Of a stretch of 64,000 nt of DNA, positions 1 to 10,884 are shown in pieces. The notes under the pieces are model-generated. The model saw only the letters and a list, made by a program, of their open reading frames with translations, made no database searches and was not told the origin of the DNA. Source of the stretch: Corylus avellana (lineage: Eukaryota > Streptophyta > Magnoliopsida > Fagales > Betulaceae); assembly GCF_901000735.1 (NCBI RefSeq), contig NC_081543.1, positions 21,967,515 through 22,031,514 on the forward strand, read 5' to 3'. Both the position numbers and the translations under genes were made by a program. Each line of letters starts with the position of its first letter. Position 1 is the first letter of the stretch.

Positions 1-909
1 AGTTAAAAACCAAGCAATCAATCATATGAAATTATCTCAAATCATCACATGTATCCTTGAATCACAAGGGATATCCAAGAATCACTCCACACATTGATTA
101 CAAGTAAAACAATTGAAATATAAAACTCAATAAAATCGGATAAATAAAGACTTACATAAAAGTGATGTCGCTTTTCATCAGTGAGGCTTCATCCCCAACC
201 TTAGTTGGGAATTAGCTCCACATAAAAATAAAACATAAACTAAAGAAAACCTAAACTAAAATGAGAAAAACTGTAAAATTTTGCTCTCTGGACTTTTGTC
301 TATTTTATTGAATGCAAAGAAGACTATTTATAGGTTTAGGAAAGTCCTAAAAACCTTATTAAACCTAGATAATTCGGAAGTCTGTCTCCCAGTCAAAATA
401 GAAGTCTGAAATCGGAATAGGATTCGTCTAGATTTGTGTCCTTTAATTGTGGGGCAATTTTGGCATAGTAACCGTCCGAATTAGGAAAATCCTATTTCAC
501 AACAAATTGTAGTATTTTGAATTAGCTTTCTAATGCAGCTTGAATCACTTCAATCCGATATTTGACCGAAACATTACGGTCAAAATATTGAGACGTATAC
601 AGAATCTGAATTTGAATCCGATCCGAAATCTTATCCAATCTGATCTTTTATCCAACTTAATCTGATTTTTAATCCGATTTAACCTTTTTCTTGGATTCGG
701 TTGATCTTAACCCCATCTCATCTAGGTCTTCTCAAAGTATGCTTTCTTCCAAACTTTGCATTTTTCCTTTTAAAGTTGTAGTTTTTCTTTAATGACCTAC
801 AAAACACTAAAAACACAAAACTAACACAAAATATTAAATAACAACTTGTCTAAAGGATTAACTAATGTAAATAAAGGGGTCCAAATATCTAATATTTGGC
901 ACTTATCAA
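1..909 (-). repeat. 3' LTR (partial) of the gag-only Ty3/gypsy-like element
   Basis: The minus-strand LTR begins with TGATAAGTG at 909 and runs off the left edge of the window. A minus-strand TATA box (TATAAATA) lies at 325-332. The sequence is collinear with the LTR at 37791-39161 and, apart from the U3 part, with 6824-9485. A polypurine tract abuts it at 910-924, so this is a 3' LTR. Confidence 0.8.
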
Positions 910-924
910 ACACCCTCAAACTTA
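910..924 (-). other. Polypurine tract of the LTR element
   Basis: On the minus strand this is AAGTTTGAGGGTGTT directly before the LTR start TGATAAG. The same arrangement recurs at 37093-37106 and 39162-39176. It is the expected plus-strand priming site for reverse transcription. Confidence 0.75.
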
Positions 925-2221
925 TATTTTGCTAGTCCCTTAGCAAAACAAAACGAAAAATAAAATGAAAGCAAGAAACATAAATCCTCTTTTGTGGAAG
1001 AAACGATTGCATTTAGCATATGCAACAAGCCTTTTAAACCCCTAGGCATCCCTAGTGGACGAGTGAAGTCTCGTAAGGGCTTAACAGGAATGATACCCAT
1101 AAACATTGTGCACTATGTTGTTAACAAGAAAGAAATTTCATATAAACCATGGTTCTTATTCATGAGCAAACTTAGAAAGGTAAACACCATCATAACAGTC
1201 AAAAGGAAATCCAGAATCAAATCACTCATAAATGGACAACTGAGACCTCATATGTTCTGAAAAATGTAAAGTGTAATTAGCATACAATCATGAAGCTTTC
1301 AGTTTAAACTCAATACAAGCTCTATAAAATTTGTAAAAATCTCTATCAAATGAAACAACCAAGGCAAGATATGCATTTTTTTTCTTTTTTTTTTATAGGC
1401 TCTGCAATGTCTAACTCCCTTAAGCTTTCTAATTGACCCATATAACAAGTGTTAGGCCAATGACTCCCAAGCCAGGTGGTTTCAGGACACTAGATGTAAA
1501 ACATCCCTAAGGGCTTATTAACTTAAGTCAAAAAGGCTACAAAGTCAGATTAGCCATATCATAAATCAACACTGAACTTCACACCTTTTAACGCGAACAC
1601 TCAGTGCTTAATGAGGCAAGAGGTCCGGTTACTCAATGAAAAACTCAACATGATCTTTCTTTTATTTTTTATTTATTTATTTTATATCTTGCAAGCCAAT
1701 GGTTATTCATCAATAGGTCATCCAACAAATCTCAAAGAGAACAAGCTTAAGCTTAAACATCATACCTCACAGAAAATATGCTAATGTGCTCCTAAAAATT
1801 TATCTCAAAACAAGTAAAATCTCTTTTACCCAAAAATAAGTCAAAGGACTCAGACTTCAAATGATATAATGATGTGTTCAACTCTTTAAGCAAGCTAATG
1901 AAATGCAAATCACAGTTACAGTGTAACTCAAACTTGACAACAACATAGCACAATTTTTTTTTTTCAATTTTTTTTAACACAAAATGACAAATAAAAATAA
2001 ACAAATAAAAACAAAAATAAACAGACAAAGTGTTTTTCATACCCCCAAACTTGAATTACACATTGACCTCAATGTGTAGTATAGAAATACATTACCGGAA
2101 GTAAGGAAATCTGAGTGTGAACAAGGCTAGGGCGTCCCCCAAACTTAAACACCAAAACACCTGTCATCAAAACTAACAGCAATATTTTCATAGAAACAAA
2201 ACTTCAAAAGATTAATTGCCT

Positions 2222-3592
2222 TTATAAACAAAAACAAAAATAAAACCATGTAATGAAAAAGGAAATAAAGAATTTTGTGGAGTGAAGTGCAGAAAATAAA
2301 CTAGAGGAGAAAACTTTATAGTGCTTTCCCCTATCATGCGGATATCCAACCAATCCCTTCCACCCCTTCTTCTTTAAAACTTCATACCCCTCTGGAAGGA
2401 TATTTCGCCATCTTATATAGAATTTCTTGCTTCGAAGGATCTTCTTAGGAAAGTGGTTCCTAGATTTGTGTGCTTGTGTGCATAAGTCCTTGAGTATCTT
2501 GACATATGATGGCTCTTTGAGACATTCAGGCGATGAAGCTTTGGGCTCTTGATGTGTCTCAAGAGTGACAGTGATGCAGCTAGGAGCTTCAGTACTCACT
2601 TTCATGTCACTAGGTAGATCAGGATCTGTTGGTGGCTCATTATTCTCATCGTGCTCAACTTGCTCAGGGTACTCAACTTCTTCTTCTTTTTCTTCCTCCT
2701 CAATGTTATCAACAATTTTCTTGCTCTCAAGTGTGGCAGTGACTTGAGCATGCCCAACTTGCTCTGCGTGCTCCTCTTTGTTATCCACAATTTCCTCATC
2801 TTTAGGAAGATAATTTCTTGTAGCACTTTCCTCTCTTTCAAAGTTGGAGGTGGCTTGGACATACTCATGATAAGAATTTCCGGACTCATCCTCATCAATC
2901 ATGTAGTGTCCTTGAGCCTTCAACTGACTTTGAAACTCTTCTTCTTTATTGTTATCCTCTATGCTCTCATTGTCCCAATATTGAGTCATTGGGTCAAGTT
3001 GATGTTTAGATGGGTGTTCATTTTCACTCTGGCCAATCCATTCTTCCATCCCTGCGGTAGCATGAGTATTTGCATCTTTGAGCTCTTGACGCAGTTCTTG
3101 CAGGGTTTGTTTGGTGAAATCTTTTAGCTCTTGTATCGCTTGGGAGTTGGATTGGTCGACTTTTTCTATTAATGTTTTCATCATGGCTTCCAGTGATGAC
3201 TGTGGTGCAGGCTGTGGCACTTGAGTGGTAAACTGATAAACAGGAGGTTGAGCTTGATGATTGAACTACGGATATTCTGAATGGTGCAATTCACCAAATT
3301 GGTGAGCATAATTTCTTGTAGCTTGAGCTGACCATGAGAAATTAGATTGGTTGCTCCAGTTCGAGTTGTAATAATTGAAATTTGAATCAAACCCTGGACT
3401 GGAGAAACTGGTGTTCATTTGCTCATATGAAAAATTAGAATCTTGTCCCCATGATGGACAATCACTATAATGATGATAAGGATTGGAGCAGTATGAACAT
3501 GGATTATGTGGGTAAAAATTTTGAGGGTAGTTGGTAGGAGCTGGTGTCCTATAACTAGGAGATGCATTAAAATCATTAAAATGAAAATTCAT
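2222..3592 (-). pseudogene. Gag-like zinc-knuckle ORF, copy A, one internal stop
   Basis: About 456 codons in one frame from the ATG at 3592. A TAG at about 3263-3265 replaces a Gln codon that is intact in the second copy, so the frame is split into a 108-codon N-terminal part and a 332-codon remainder. Near the N-terminus is a perfect CCHC knuckle, C32-x2-C35-x4-H40-x4-C45, the nucleic-acid-binding motif of retroviral and retrotransposon Gag. It is followed by an Asn/Tyr/Ser-rich stretch, a probable coiled-coil helix starting SSLEAMMKTLIEKV, a long Glu-rich region and a basic tail with YIRWRNILPEGYEVL that is conserved in both copies. I infer a Gag-derived nucleocapsid-like protein; I do not see the usual N-terminal capsid-like Gag domain. 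It lies just downstream of the primer site, where gag normally sits. Confidence 0.65.
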
Positions 3593-4045
3593 GCTTCCCC
3601 CTCACTTTTTAGCATGCAAATATCCCACATAAAACATTAACCAATATTTTAAATTTTTTTTTTTTTTTTTTTTAGTTTTAAATAAAATAAACTAAAACAA
3701 AAAAAACGACTAACTAACAAAAAATAAAATAAAATAAAATTTAAATTTAAAAACTCACAAAAAGGGCCAAAAATTAATTTTTGGCAAAAATCTACGGAAC
3801 TGTTGCAGTTGCTGCCTATGCTGTGAGTGCGCTCGATCGTGCTAATGTGCGGAAAGTACTGCGGCAGAACTGTAAAACAAGCCAAACAAAACAAAAAACA
3901 ACAAGAAAAATCTTTTTTTTTTTTTTTTTTTTTTATTAGTAACACGAATAAAACAAAACAAATTGCAGAAAAATAAAATCCTAATTATAACTAGTAGAAG
4001 AATAAAACTAAATTAGAAATAAATTGGTTTCAAAAAATAAACAAT

Positions 4046-4063
4046 TCCCCAACAACGGTGCCA
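4046..4063 (-). other. Primer binding site, tRNA-Asp type (copy A)
   Basis: The minus strand reads TGGCACCGTTGTTGGGGA. Plant tRNA-Asp ends in CCCCGGCAACGGCGCCA, whose complement matches at all but two positions. This type of site is typical of Athila-like Ty3/gypsy elements. Confidence 0.8.
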
Positions 4064-4503
4064 ATACTCACAAGTGAACGAATCGTTTGTAATAAAGAGT
4101 TGCAAGTGTGAGGTTGATTCTATAGGGAATATTTTTTTTGAAGAACAAAATTATATATAAACTAATGTAATCCTAACCTAGTTCCAGAAGAGGTTTGAAT
4201 TTTGGTTTTTAAACGTAAAGAAAATATAAACTAAATAAGATAAAAATAATCAAAAGATAAAGTACTAAGGTTATGGAATCCACTCCAAATCATAGCAACA
4301 CATCTCATGTTCATCAATGTTATCCAAAGTTCTCACAATAAATCTTAGGTATGTTTTACTTTCTTTCAAAGAATTAATCAAAATCATTCCATGTATCCAT
4401 TCTTTTACACGAATAACTAAAGAAATCAAATTTAAATCAAATCATCAAGTGTATCCGTAAATCATAGCAAGATATCCAATTTAAATCAAAACATCAATTG
4501 TAT

Positions 4504-4603
4504 NNNNNNNNNNNNNNNNNNNNNNNNNNNNNNNNNNNNNNNNNNNNNNNNNNNNNNNNNNNNNNNNNNNNNNNNNNNNNNNNNNNNNNNNNNNNNNNNN
4601 NNN
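4504..4603. other. Assembly gap, 100 N
   Basis: Exactly 100 N, as at the four other gaps, so the true size is unknown. The contig to the right starts with sequence matching 1839 onward, and the contig to the left ends with sequence matching 7263. Confidence 0.98.
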
Positions 4604-4915
4604 AGTCAAATGACTCAAACTTCTAATGACATAATGATGTGTTCAACCCTTTAAACAAGCTAATGAAATGCAAATCACAGTTACAGTTTAACTCAAACTT
4701 GACAACATCATAGCACAATTTTTTTTTTTTTTTAAAAATTTTTTTAAGACAAAATGACAAATAAAAATAAACAAATAAGAACAAAAATAAACAGACAATG
4801 TGTTTTTCCATACCCCCAAACTTAAATTACACATTGCCCTCAATGTGTAGTATAGAAATACATTACCGAAAGTAAGGAAGTCTGAGTGTGAACAAGGCTA
4901 GGGCGTCCCCCAGAC

Positions 4916-6371
4916 TTAAACACCAAAACACTTGTCAACGAAAACTAACATCAATATTTTTTCACAGAAACAAAACATCAAAAGATTAATTGTTGTTAGA
5001 AACAAAAACAAATAAAAAGAAATGCAATATAATGAAAAAGGAAAGAAAGAATTTGTGGAGTGAAGTGCAGAAAATAAACTGGAGGAAAAAACTTTGCAGC
5101 GCTTTCCCCGATCATACGGGTGTCCAACCAATCCCTTCCACCCATTTTTCTTCAAAACTTCATAGCACTCTGGAAGGATGTGTTGCCATCTTATGTAGAC
5201 TAGTTTGCTTCAAAGGATCTTCTTAGGAAAGTGGTTCCTAGAATTGTGTGCTTGTGTGTACAAGTCCTTGAGTATCTTGATATAAGATGGCTCTTTGAGA
5301 CATTTAGGCGATGAAGCTTTGGGCTCTTGATGTGTCTTAAGAGGGACAGTGATGCAGGCATGAGCTTTAGTACTCACTTCCATGTCACTGGGCAGATCAG
5401 GATTTGTTGGGGGCTCACTGTTCTCATGGTGCTCAATTTGCTCAGGGTGCTCAACTTCTTCTTCTTCTTTTTTCCTCCTCAATGTTATCAACAATTTTCT
5501 CACTCTCAAGCGTGGTGGTGACTTGAGCATGCTCAACTTGCTCTGCGTGCTCATCTTTGTTATCCACAATTTTCTCATCTTTAGGAAGATAATTTCTTGT
5601 AGCACTTTCCTCTCTTTCAAAGTTGGAGGTGGCTTGGACATGCTCATGATAAGAATTTCTGGACTCATCCTCATCAATCATGTAGTGTCCTTGAGCCTTC
5701 AACTGACTTTGAAACTCTTCTTCTTTATTGTTATCCTCTATGCTCTCATTGTCCCAATATTGAGTCATTTGGTCAAGTTGATGTTCAGATGGGCGTTCAT
5801 TTTCATTCTGGCCAATCCATTCTTCCATCCCTACGGTAGCATGAGTATTTGCATCTTTGAGCTCTTGACCCACTTCTTGTAGGGTTTGTTTGGTGAAATC
5901 TTTTAGCTCTTGTATAGCTTGGGAGTTGGACTGGTCGACTTTTTCTATTAATGTTTTCATCATGGCTTCCAGTGATGATTGTGGTGGAGGCTGTGGCACT
6001 TGAGTGGTAGACTGATAAACAAGAGGTTGAGCTTGATGATCGAACTGCGGATATTCTGAATGGTGCAATTCACCAAATTGGTGAGCATAATTTCTTGTAG
6101 CTTGAGCTGACCATGAGAAATTAGATTGGTTGCTCCAGTCCGGGTTGTAATAATTGGAATTTGAATCAAACCCTGGATTGGAGAAACTGATGTTCATTTG
6201 CTCATATGAAAAATTAGAAGCTTGTCCCCATGATGGACAATCACTATAATGATGATAAGGATTAGAACAATATGAACATGGATTATGTGGGTAAAAAATT
6301 TGAGGGTAGTTGGTAGGAGCTGGTGTCTTATAACTATGAGATGCATTAAAATCATTAAAATGAAAATTCAT
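4916..6371 (-). pseudogene. Gag-like zinc-knuckle ORF, copy B, frameshift and stop
   Basis: Starts at the ATG at 6371 with the same CCHC knuckle (C32, C35, H40, C45) as the ORF at 2222-3592. The Gln codon that is TAG in copy A is intact here. Instead, a length change in a CTT/TTT-rich run near 5455-5475 shifts the frame after about 306 codons, and an Arg codon is TGA at about 5210. The frame after that stop still encodes the conserved basic tail (HILPECYEVLKKNGWKG and onward). The lesions differ from those in copy A, so each copy is intact where the other is broken. The role is inferred as a Gag/nucleocapsid-like RNA-binding protein. No pol sequence is adjacent. Confidence 0.65.
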
Positions 6372-6805
6372 GCTTCCCCCTCACTTTTTAGCATGCAAAT
6401 ATCCCACATAAAACATTAACCAATTTTTTTTTTTTAATTATTTTTTTTTTTAGTTTTAAATAAAATAAACTAAAACAAAAAAAAAAATGACTAACTAACA
6501 AAAAATAAAATAAAACTAAAATTTAAAAACTCACAAAAAGGACCAAAAATAAATTTTTGGCAAAGATCTACGGAACTGCTGCTTTTACTATGAGTGCGCT
6601 TGATCGCGCTGATGTGCGGAAGGTGTTGCGGCAGAACTGTAAAACAAGCCAAACAAAACAAAAAACAACAAGAACAATCTTTTTTTTTTTTTTTATTAGT
6701 AACACGAATAAAACAAAACAAATTGCAGAAAAATAAAATCCTAATTATAACTAGTAGAAGAATAAAACTAAATTAGAAATAAATTGGTTTCAAAAAATAA
6801 ACAAT

Positions 6806-6823
6806 TCCCCAACAACGGTGCCA
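6806..6823 (-). other. Primer binding site, tRNA-Asp type (copy B)
   Basis: Identical to the site at 4046-4063: the complement of the tRNA-Asp 3' end on the minus strand, directly beside the LTR end. Confidence 0.8.
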
Positions 6824-7471
6824 ATACTCACAAGTGAACGAATCGTTTGTAATAAAGAGTTGCAAGTGTGAGGTTGATTCTATAGGGAATATTTTTTTTG
6901 AAGAACAAAATTATATATAAACTAATGTAATCCTAACCTAGTTCCAGAAGAGGTTTGAATTTTGGTTTTTAAACGTAAAGAAAATATAAACTAAATAAGA
7001 TAAAAATAATCAAAAGATAAAGTACTAAGGTTATGGAATCCACTCCAAATCATAGCAACACATCTCATGTTCATCAATGTTATCCAAAGTTCTCACAATA
7101 AATCTTAGGTATGTTTTACTTTCTTTCAAAGAATTAATCAAAATCATTCCATGTATCCATTCTTTTACACGAATAACTAAAGAAATCAAATTTAAATCAA
7201 ATCATCAAGTGTATCCGTAAATCATAGCAAGATATCCAATTTAAATCAAAACATCAATTGTATCCGTAGAACAAATTACAAGGGATATCTAATTTTTTAT
7301 AAATTAAAAACCCAAGCAATCAATTATGTGAAATTATTTCAAATCATCAAATGTATTCTTGAATCACTCCACAACTTGATTTAAAGTAAAACAATTGAAA
7401 TAAAAACTCAATAAAATTGGATAACATTAACTTACATGAGAATAATATTGCTCTTCATTTATGAAGCTTCA

Positions 7472-8845
7472 TGTTATGCCAAATACCCACCTAAATCTAT
7501 TCTCTTAGCTCAAGCTCCTATCAAGCTTCGCTTTATAGGCAAATACTTCGTACATTTTACTCGCAAGTGCACGAGATCAAAATAATAGTATAGGGTGCAA
7601 GTACGAGATCATTACCACGAGGATTTTTGATTTTGCTTAGATTTAATTTTCAAATTAAAATAACAGAATGGTCACAAAATTGATATGTTGAAAGAGATAA
7701 AGATAATAAAAAGGTTAAAGTTTTGATATCCACCACTAATCAGACTAAATAAGATAACAATATGCCAATGTCATAATCATACCGATATATTTAATGCTTG
7801 CCAACCTAAGGGCATGGTATCTACTCCTTAAGCTATTGATCTCCCTAAGTAATGAATTAGGCAAGGTATCTACTCTAATTTTTTTCTTCCCCAAAGGATT
7901 TAGCATGGTATCCACTAAGTTGTTCTTTAGGGAAGCATAAATCTATGGAAATCGACAAACACATGAAGCCTAGGGCGTGGTATCTACTCCTGGTTTTCTA
8001 TGTTGATTAACCCAAGAAACTGTGATGAGATTCTTTTATCACTTTATTAAGCCCAGGATTTGATCATCCAAATTGACTTAAATAACATATCCAAACACAT
8101 GCATATGATGATCAGGCACATTCACATGAGGAATTCAATCAACCAGAAAATAACTAATTTTAATACACCAAAATATGAATGTAACAAATGCGCCAATATT
8201 GAAATCCTAAAATGACATGATTAGGGCTTTAATCTAGTCTATAACTAAAGAGTTAGTTACACATAATTAAATTAAAAAGAAAAAGAAATAACCAAAAACG
8301 ACTCTTGTAAGTAGTCTCCAAATTCTCCTCTCTAGAATTGTGTATTTTTCTGAAGGTTTAGGGGTCTATTTATAGGCTTGGAAGAACACTAGAAACCCTA
8401 GAAAACCTATTAAAGTTAGAGGTTTGGAAGAACACTAGAAACCCTAGAAAACCTATTAAAGTTAGAGGTTTAAGTCCTAATGCAACTAGGACTTTGAAAA
8501 CCTAAACTGATGTGGAAGAGGAGTACTGGCCGTAGTTGGGCGCTCGATCCCAAAGATGTGTGCTCGAGTGCAAGGTTGGGCTCGATCTTGTCAATGATAC
8601 GCTCGAGCACAGTGCGCTCGAGCCTAGTGCGCTCGAGCCTAGTGGTGCTGCGATCGATCCCATGCTCAACTTTTTCCGAAATTTCCATTTAGCTTGTAGC
8701 TTTTTCAGAAATTCTTCATTTTCTTTAAAAACCTATAAAAAGACAGAAAATACAAAAATGAAGTAAAACGGCACAAAATAACAAAGCTAAAAGATTAACG
8801 TATGTAAATTAAGGGGCTAAAATATGTATATTTTAGCACTTATCA
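7472..8845 (-). mobile_element. Solo LTR nested in the 5' LTR, with 5-bp target duplication
   Basis: 1374 bp starting TGTTATGCC and ending CACTTATCA on the plus strand, flanked by CTTCA at 7467-7471 and 8846-8850. Removing the insert and one CTTCA restores the host LTR reading seen at 38466-38485 and 184-203. No internal region is present, so it is a solo LTR left by LTR-LTR recombination. A minus-strand TATA box lies at 8367-8374. It belongs to a related but distinct LTR family. Confidence 0.9.
8540..8662. promoter_or_regulatory. CTCGA palindrome array upstream of the solo-LTR TATA box
   Basis: At least six GCTCGAGC, GCTCGATC or TGCTCGAG motifs fall within 125 bp, roughly 170-290 bp upstream (minus strand) of the TATA box at 8367-8374. 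Similar arrays occupy the same place in the LTRs at 6824-9485, 36126-37092 and 61008-62156. A U3 enhancer role is inferred from position only. Confidence 0.45.
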
Positions 8846-9124
8846 CTTCATCCTCAACCTTAGTTGAAAATTTAGCTCCACATGATTATGGAAAATAAAA
8901 CCTAAACCTAAACCTAAAGAAAAACTAAACTAAAAAGAGAGAAAAGTTGTGGATCAAAATTGTCTATTTTTCTTGAAATCTTAGATGTTTATTTATAGGG
9001 CTTAGGAGAGTCCTAAAAGCCCTAGCAATTCTAGGCAATTCTGAGGTTTGTCTCCCAGCCCAAATAAAGACTGAAAACCTAATTTGGCTTGAAAAATGAG
9101 TCTGGCCGCACTCTGATTGCACGA

Positions 9125-9297
9125 GTGCGCTCGATCACATGGCTAGTGTGCTCGATCACACTCGTGCTTGTGTTCTTCCTTCTACAATGCAACACTCGTA
9201 CGCTGATGACTTGCTTGTGAGGGTGGTGGCGCTCGAGTGCAACCCAGCTAGGATCGAGCGCAAATGCGCTCAAGCGCAGGATGGTGCTCTCGATCCT
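9125..9297. promoter_or_regulatory. CTCGA palindrome array in U3 of the 5' LTR
   Basis: Repeated GCGCTCGATC, GTGCTCGATC, GCGCTCGAGTG, GATCGAGCGC and related motifs lie about 130-300 bp upstream (minus strand) of the TATA box at 8990-8997. Confidence 0.45.
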
Positions 9298-9485
9298 ACT
9301 TCCTCATATGTCTATTTTTCAGCTTTCTTACTTTGCATTTTTTCCTTTAAAGATGCAATTTTCCTTCAACAACCTACAAAACACTAAAAACACAAAACTA
9401 ACACAAAACATTAGATTATAATATAGCTAAAAGATTAATCAATGTAAATTAAGGGATCCAAATGTGCACTATTTGGCACACATCA

Positions 9486-10428
9486 GATGCCTACGGACTA
9501 AACTTGGGTGATTGCTCAGGACTTGATCCGAGTTGTTTTTGAAGACATGGACCCTGTTTGGCTGACATCCATGTGGGATGATGGAGGAACCACATGGGAG
9601 GCAATGATCGAGATTGTCATCTCTTTGGCATTGCTCAAACTTAGGATTTGATCTTTTTATCTTTTTGTAAGACAATTATCTTATGGTTTGTAATATGTTA
9701 TGATGGTCTATTGACCGATACATCTGGTGACATATCTATATGATGAGGTTATTATGTTTACTCTCGTGTACGAATGTGTGGTTTTTTTAGTTACTGCTCT
9801 CTATTCCTATTGTTTACAAGTCTTCTTCTGAAGTCTCTCGTATAGGAGAGGTTATGATCCTTGAGTCTTGTCCCATGAAGGATAGGGCTGAGAGACGAAC
9901 CATGGGGTCAATTATTAGTTAATTGATTTTTCCATCGAGGCCGTTACAAGTCGTGATGGGCCACCGCACAGCAGCCCCAAACGAAGCTGACTGGAAGGAA
10001 GCCGTGGTGTCGTCCAACTCACAAGCAGCCCATACAGTGCTGCCTTTGCCTTGAGTCACAGGCCGCCGCTCACTTTATGCAGTCAACACCGCCTCGTGGG
10101 GAGGGAGGGGTGGGGACCGGTGCACAACTAGCGGCTAGAACTCAGCCACCCACGAAGTTCCTTCTACCATACACAAGGTGGTTCGATCTCTCCAATGGTG
10201 GTTCAATGAGGCAAAAGGGAGTTAGTCCAAAACATACAATGTACCAAAAATAAAGACCAAAACCAAACATTAATATATAAGGCATTCTAGACAGTTGTTT
10301 AAAAGAGACAAAAAATTCTCATGCCTTATTGTAGTAGTGCGTGAACAAATAACATATATAAAACTGAACGTTCACAATAACCATTGAAAACAACATAACT
10401 TAATGTTGAACAAAATAGCATAGAGGTG
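9486..10428. other. Unassigned stretch between LTR elements
   Basis: No convincing gene. 9930-10200 is locally GC-rich with many stops. Because a copia primer site lies at 10429-10440 in minus orientation, part of this stretch may be the untranslated leader of a degraded copia element. Confidence 0.4.
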
Positions 10429-10440
10429 GCTCTGATACCA
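10429..10440 (-). other. Primer binding site, initiator tRNA-Met type
   Basis: The minus strand reads TGGTATCAGAGC, the standard plant Ty1/copia primer site. It lies two bases from the LTR at 10443. Confidence 0.85.
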
Positions 10441-10442
10441 CA

Positions 10443-10868
10443 TGTTAGAATATAACATTAAATGCTATAAAATATGTAGCGGAAATAAAGATTTAGAATT
10501 ACCTCCAGCCATGTTTGCTCAAACGAACTAGGAAGTAAACATTGCAATAAAGAAAGATAGATCTTCTGACCTATGCCTACCAGTGCCAATAGATGGAATA
10601 CATATACTTTATTTATAGATAGGTTAGGGATCCTCAATCAAAATTGTTTCCTTATTTAGTCCTCCCATCAAGGAATAAGATTCAAAGCACTAATCAATTC
10701 AAAATATTTGATTCCACAAAATAATCTTTATTTAGAATAAATCACTGAACACCGTAATTATATATATATAATTACAATTACGTTGAACAACGTAACTGTA
10801 TTCATTTTATAATTACAATAAATATATGTGTCATACAGGTCATACCTAAAACAGAATTTCTTACAACA
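10443..10868 (-). repeat. Ty1/copia LTR, 426 bp
   Basis: Bounded by TGTTAGAA and TTCTTACAACA, which are inverted at the termini, and adjoined by the tRNA-Met primer site at 10429-10440. It is therefore the 5' LTR of a minus-strand copia element whose body is not recognisable. It sits at the edge of a LINE relic. Confidence 0.75.
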
Positions 10869-10884
10869 TTCCCTTCCTTTTAGT

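Larger units (their letters stand above)
910..4503 (-). mobile_element. Internal region of a gag-only, non-autonomous LTR retrotransposon (copy A)
   Basis: From the tRNA-Asp primer site at 4046-4063 to the polypurine tract at 910-924 is only about 3.1 kb. It holds one gag-like ORF and about 1.3 kb of noncoding 3' region; I find no protease, reverse transcriptase, RNase H or integrase. Its 3' region (about 925-2160) is collinear with 39177-40460, where a related element has an integrase relic in place of the gag-like ORF. This resembles the published TR-GAG class (terminal repeats plus Gag only). 4064-4503 is LTR sequence before the gap and is identical by eye to 6824-7263. Confidence 0.7.
4604..6823 (-). 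mobile_element. Internal region of the gag-only LTR element (copy B)
   Basis: Collinear with 1839-4063. The gag-like ORF region differs from copy A by roughly 5 percent by eye, while from about 6690 to 7263 the two are identical. It probably represents the same element on the other haplotype, unless there is a true tandem copy. The primer site at 6806-6823 leads directly into the LTR at 6824. Confidence 0.7.
6824..9485 (-). repeat. 5' LTR of the gag-only element, interrupted by a solo LTR
   Basis: The outer end at 9485 reads TGATGTGTGCC on the minus strand and the inner end abuts the primer site. Without the nested insert (7472-8850) the LTR is about 1.28 kb. A minus-strand TATA box (TATAAATA) is at 8990-8997. 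The inner part matches LTR 1-909, but the U3 part (about 9070-9300) does not and instead carries a CTCGA(G/T) palindrome array. No polypurine tract follows 9485, so this is the outer edge of a 5' LTR; a candidate target duplication would start GATGC at 9486. Confidence 0.75.

Noticed and set aside
4916..5155. A small membrane protein with a hydrophobic tail
   Set aside because: It is the shifted tail of the gag-like ORF running into A/T-rich DNA.
8896..8924. CCTAAA repeats as an interstitial telomere or telo-box
   Set aside because: Only three degenerate units, in a part of the LTR where related copies have similar AAACTAAA-type sequence.
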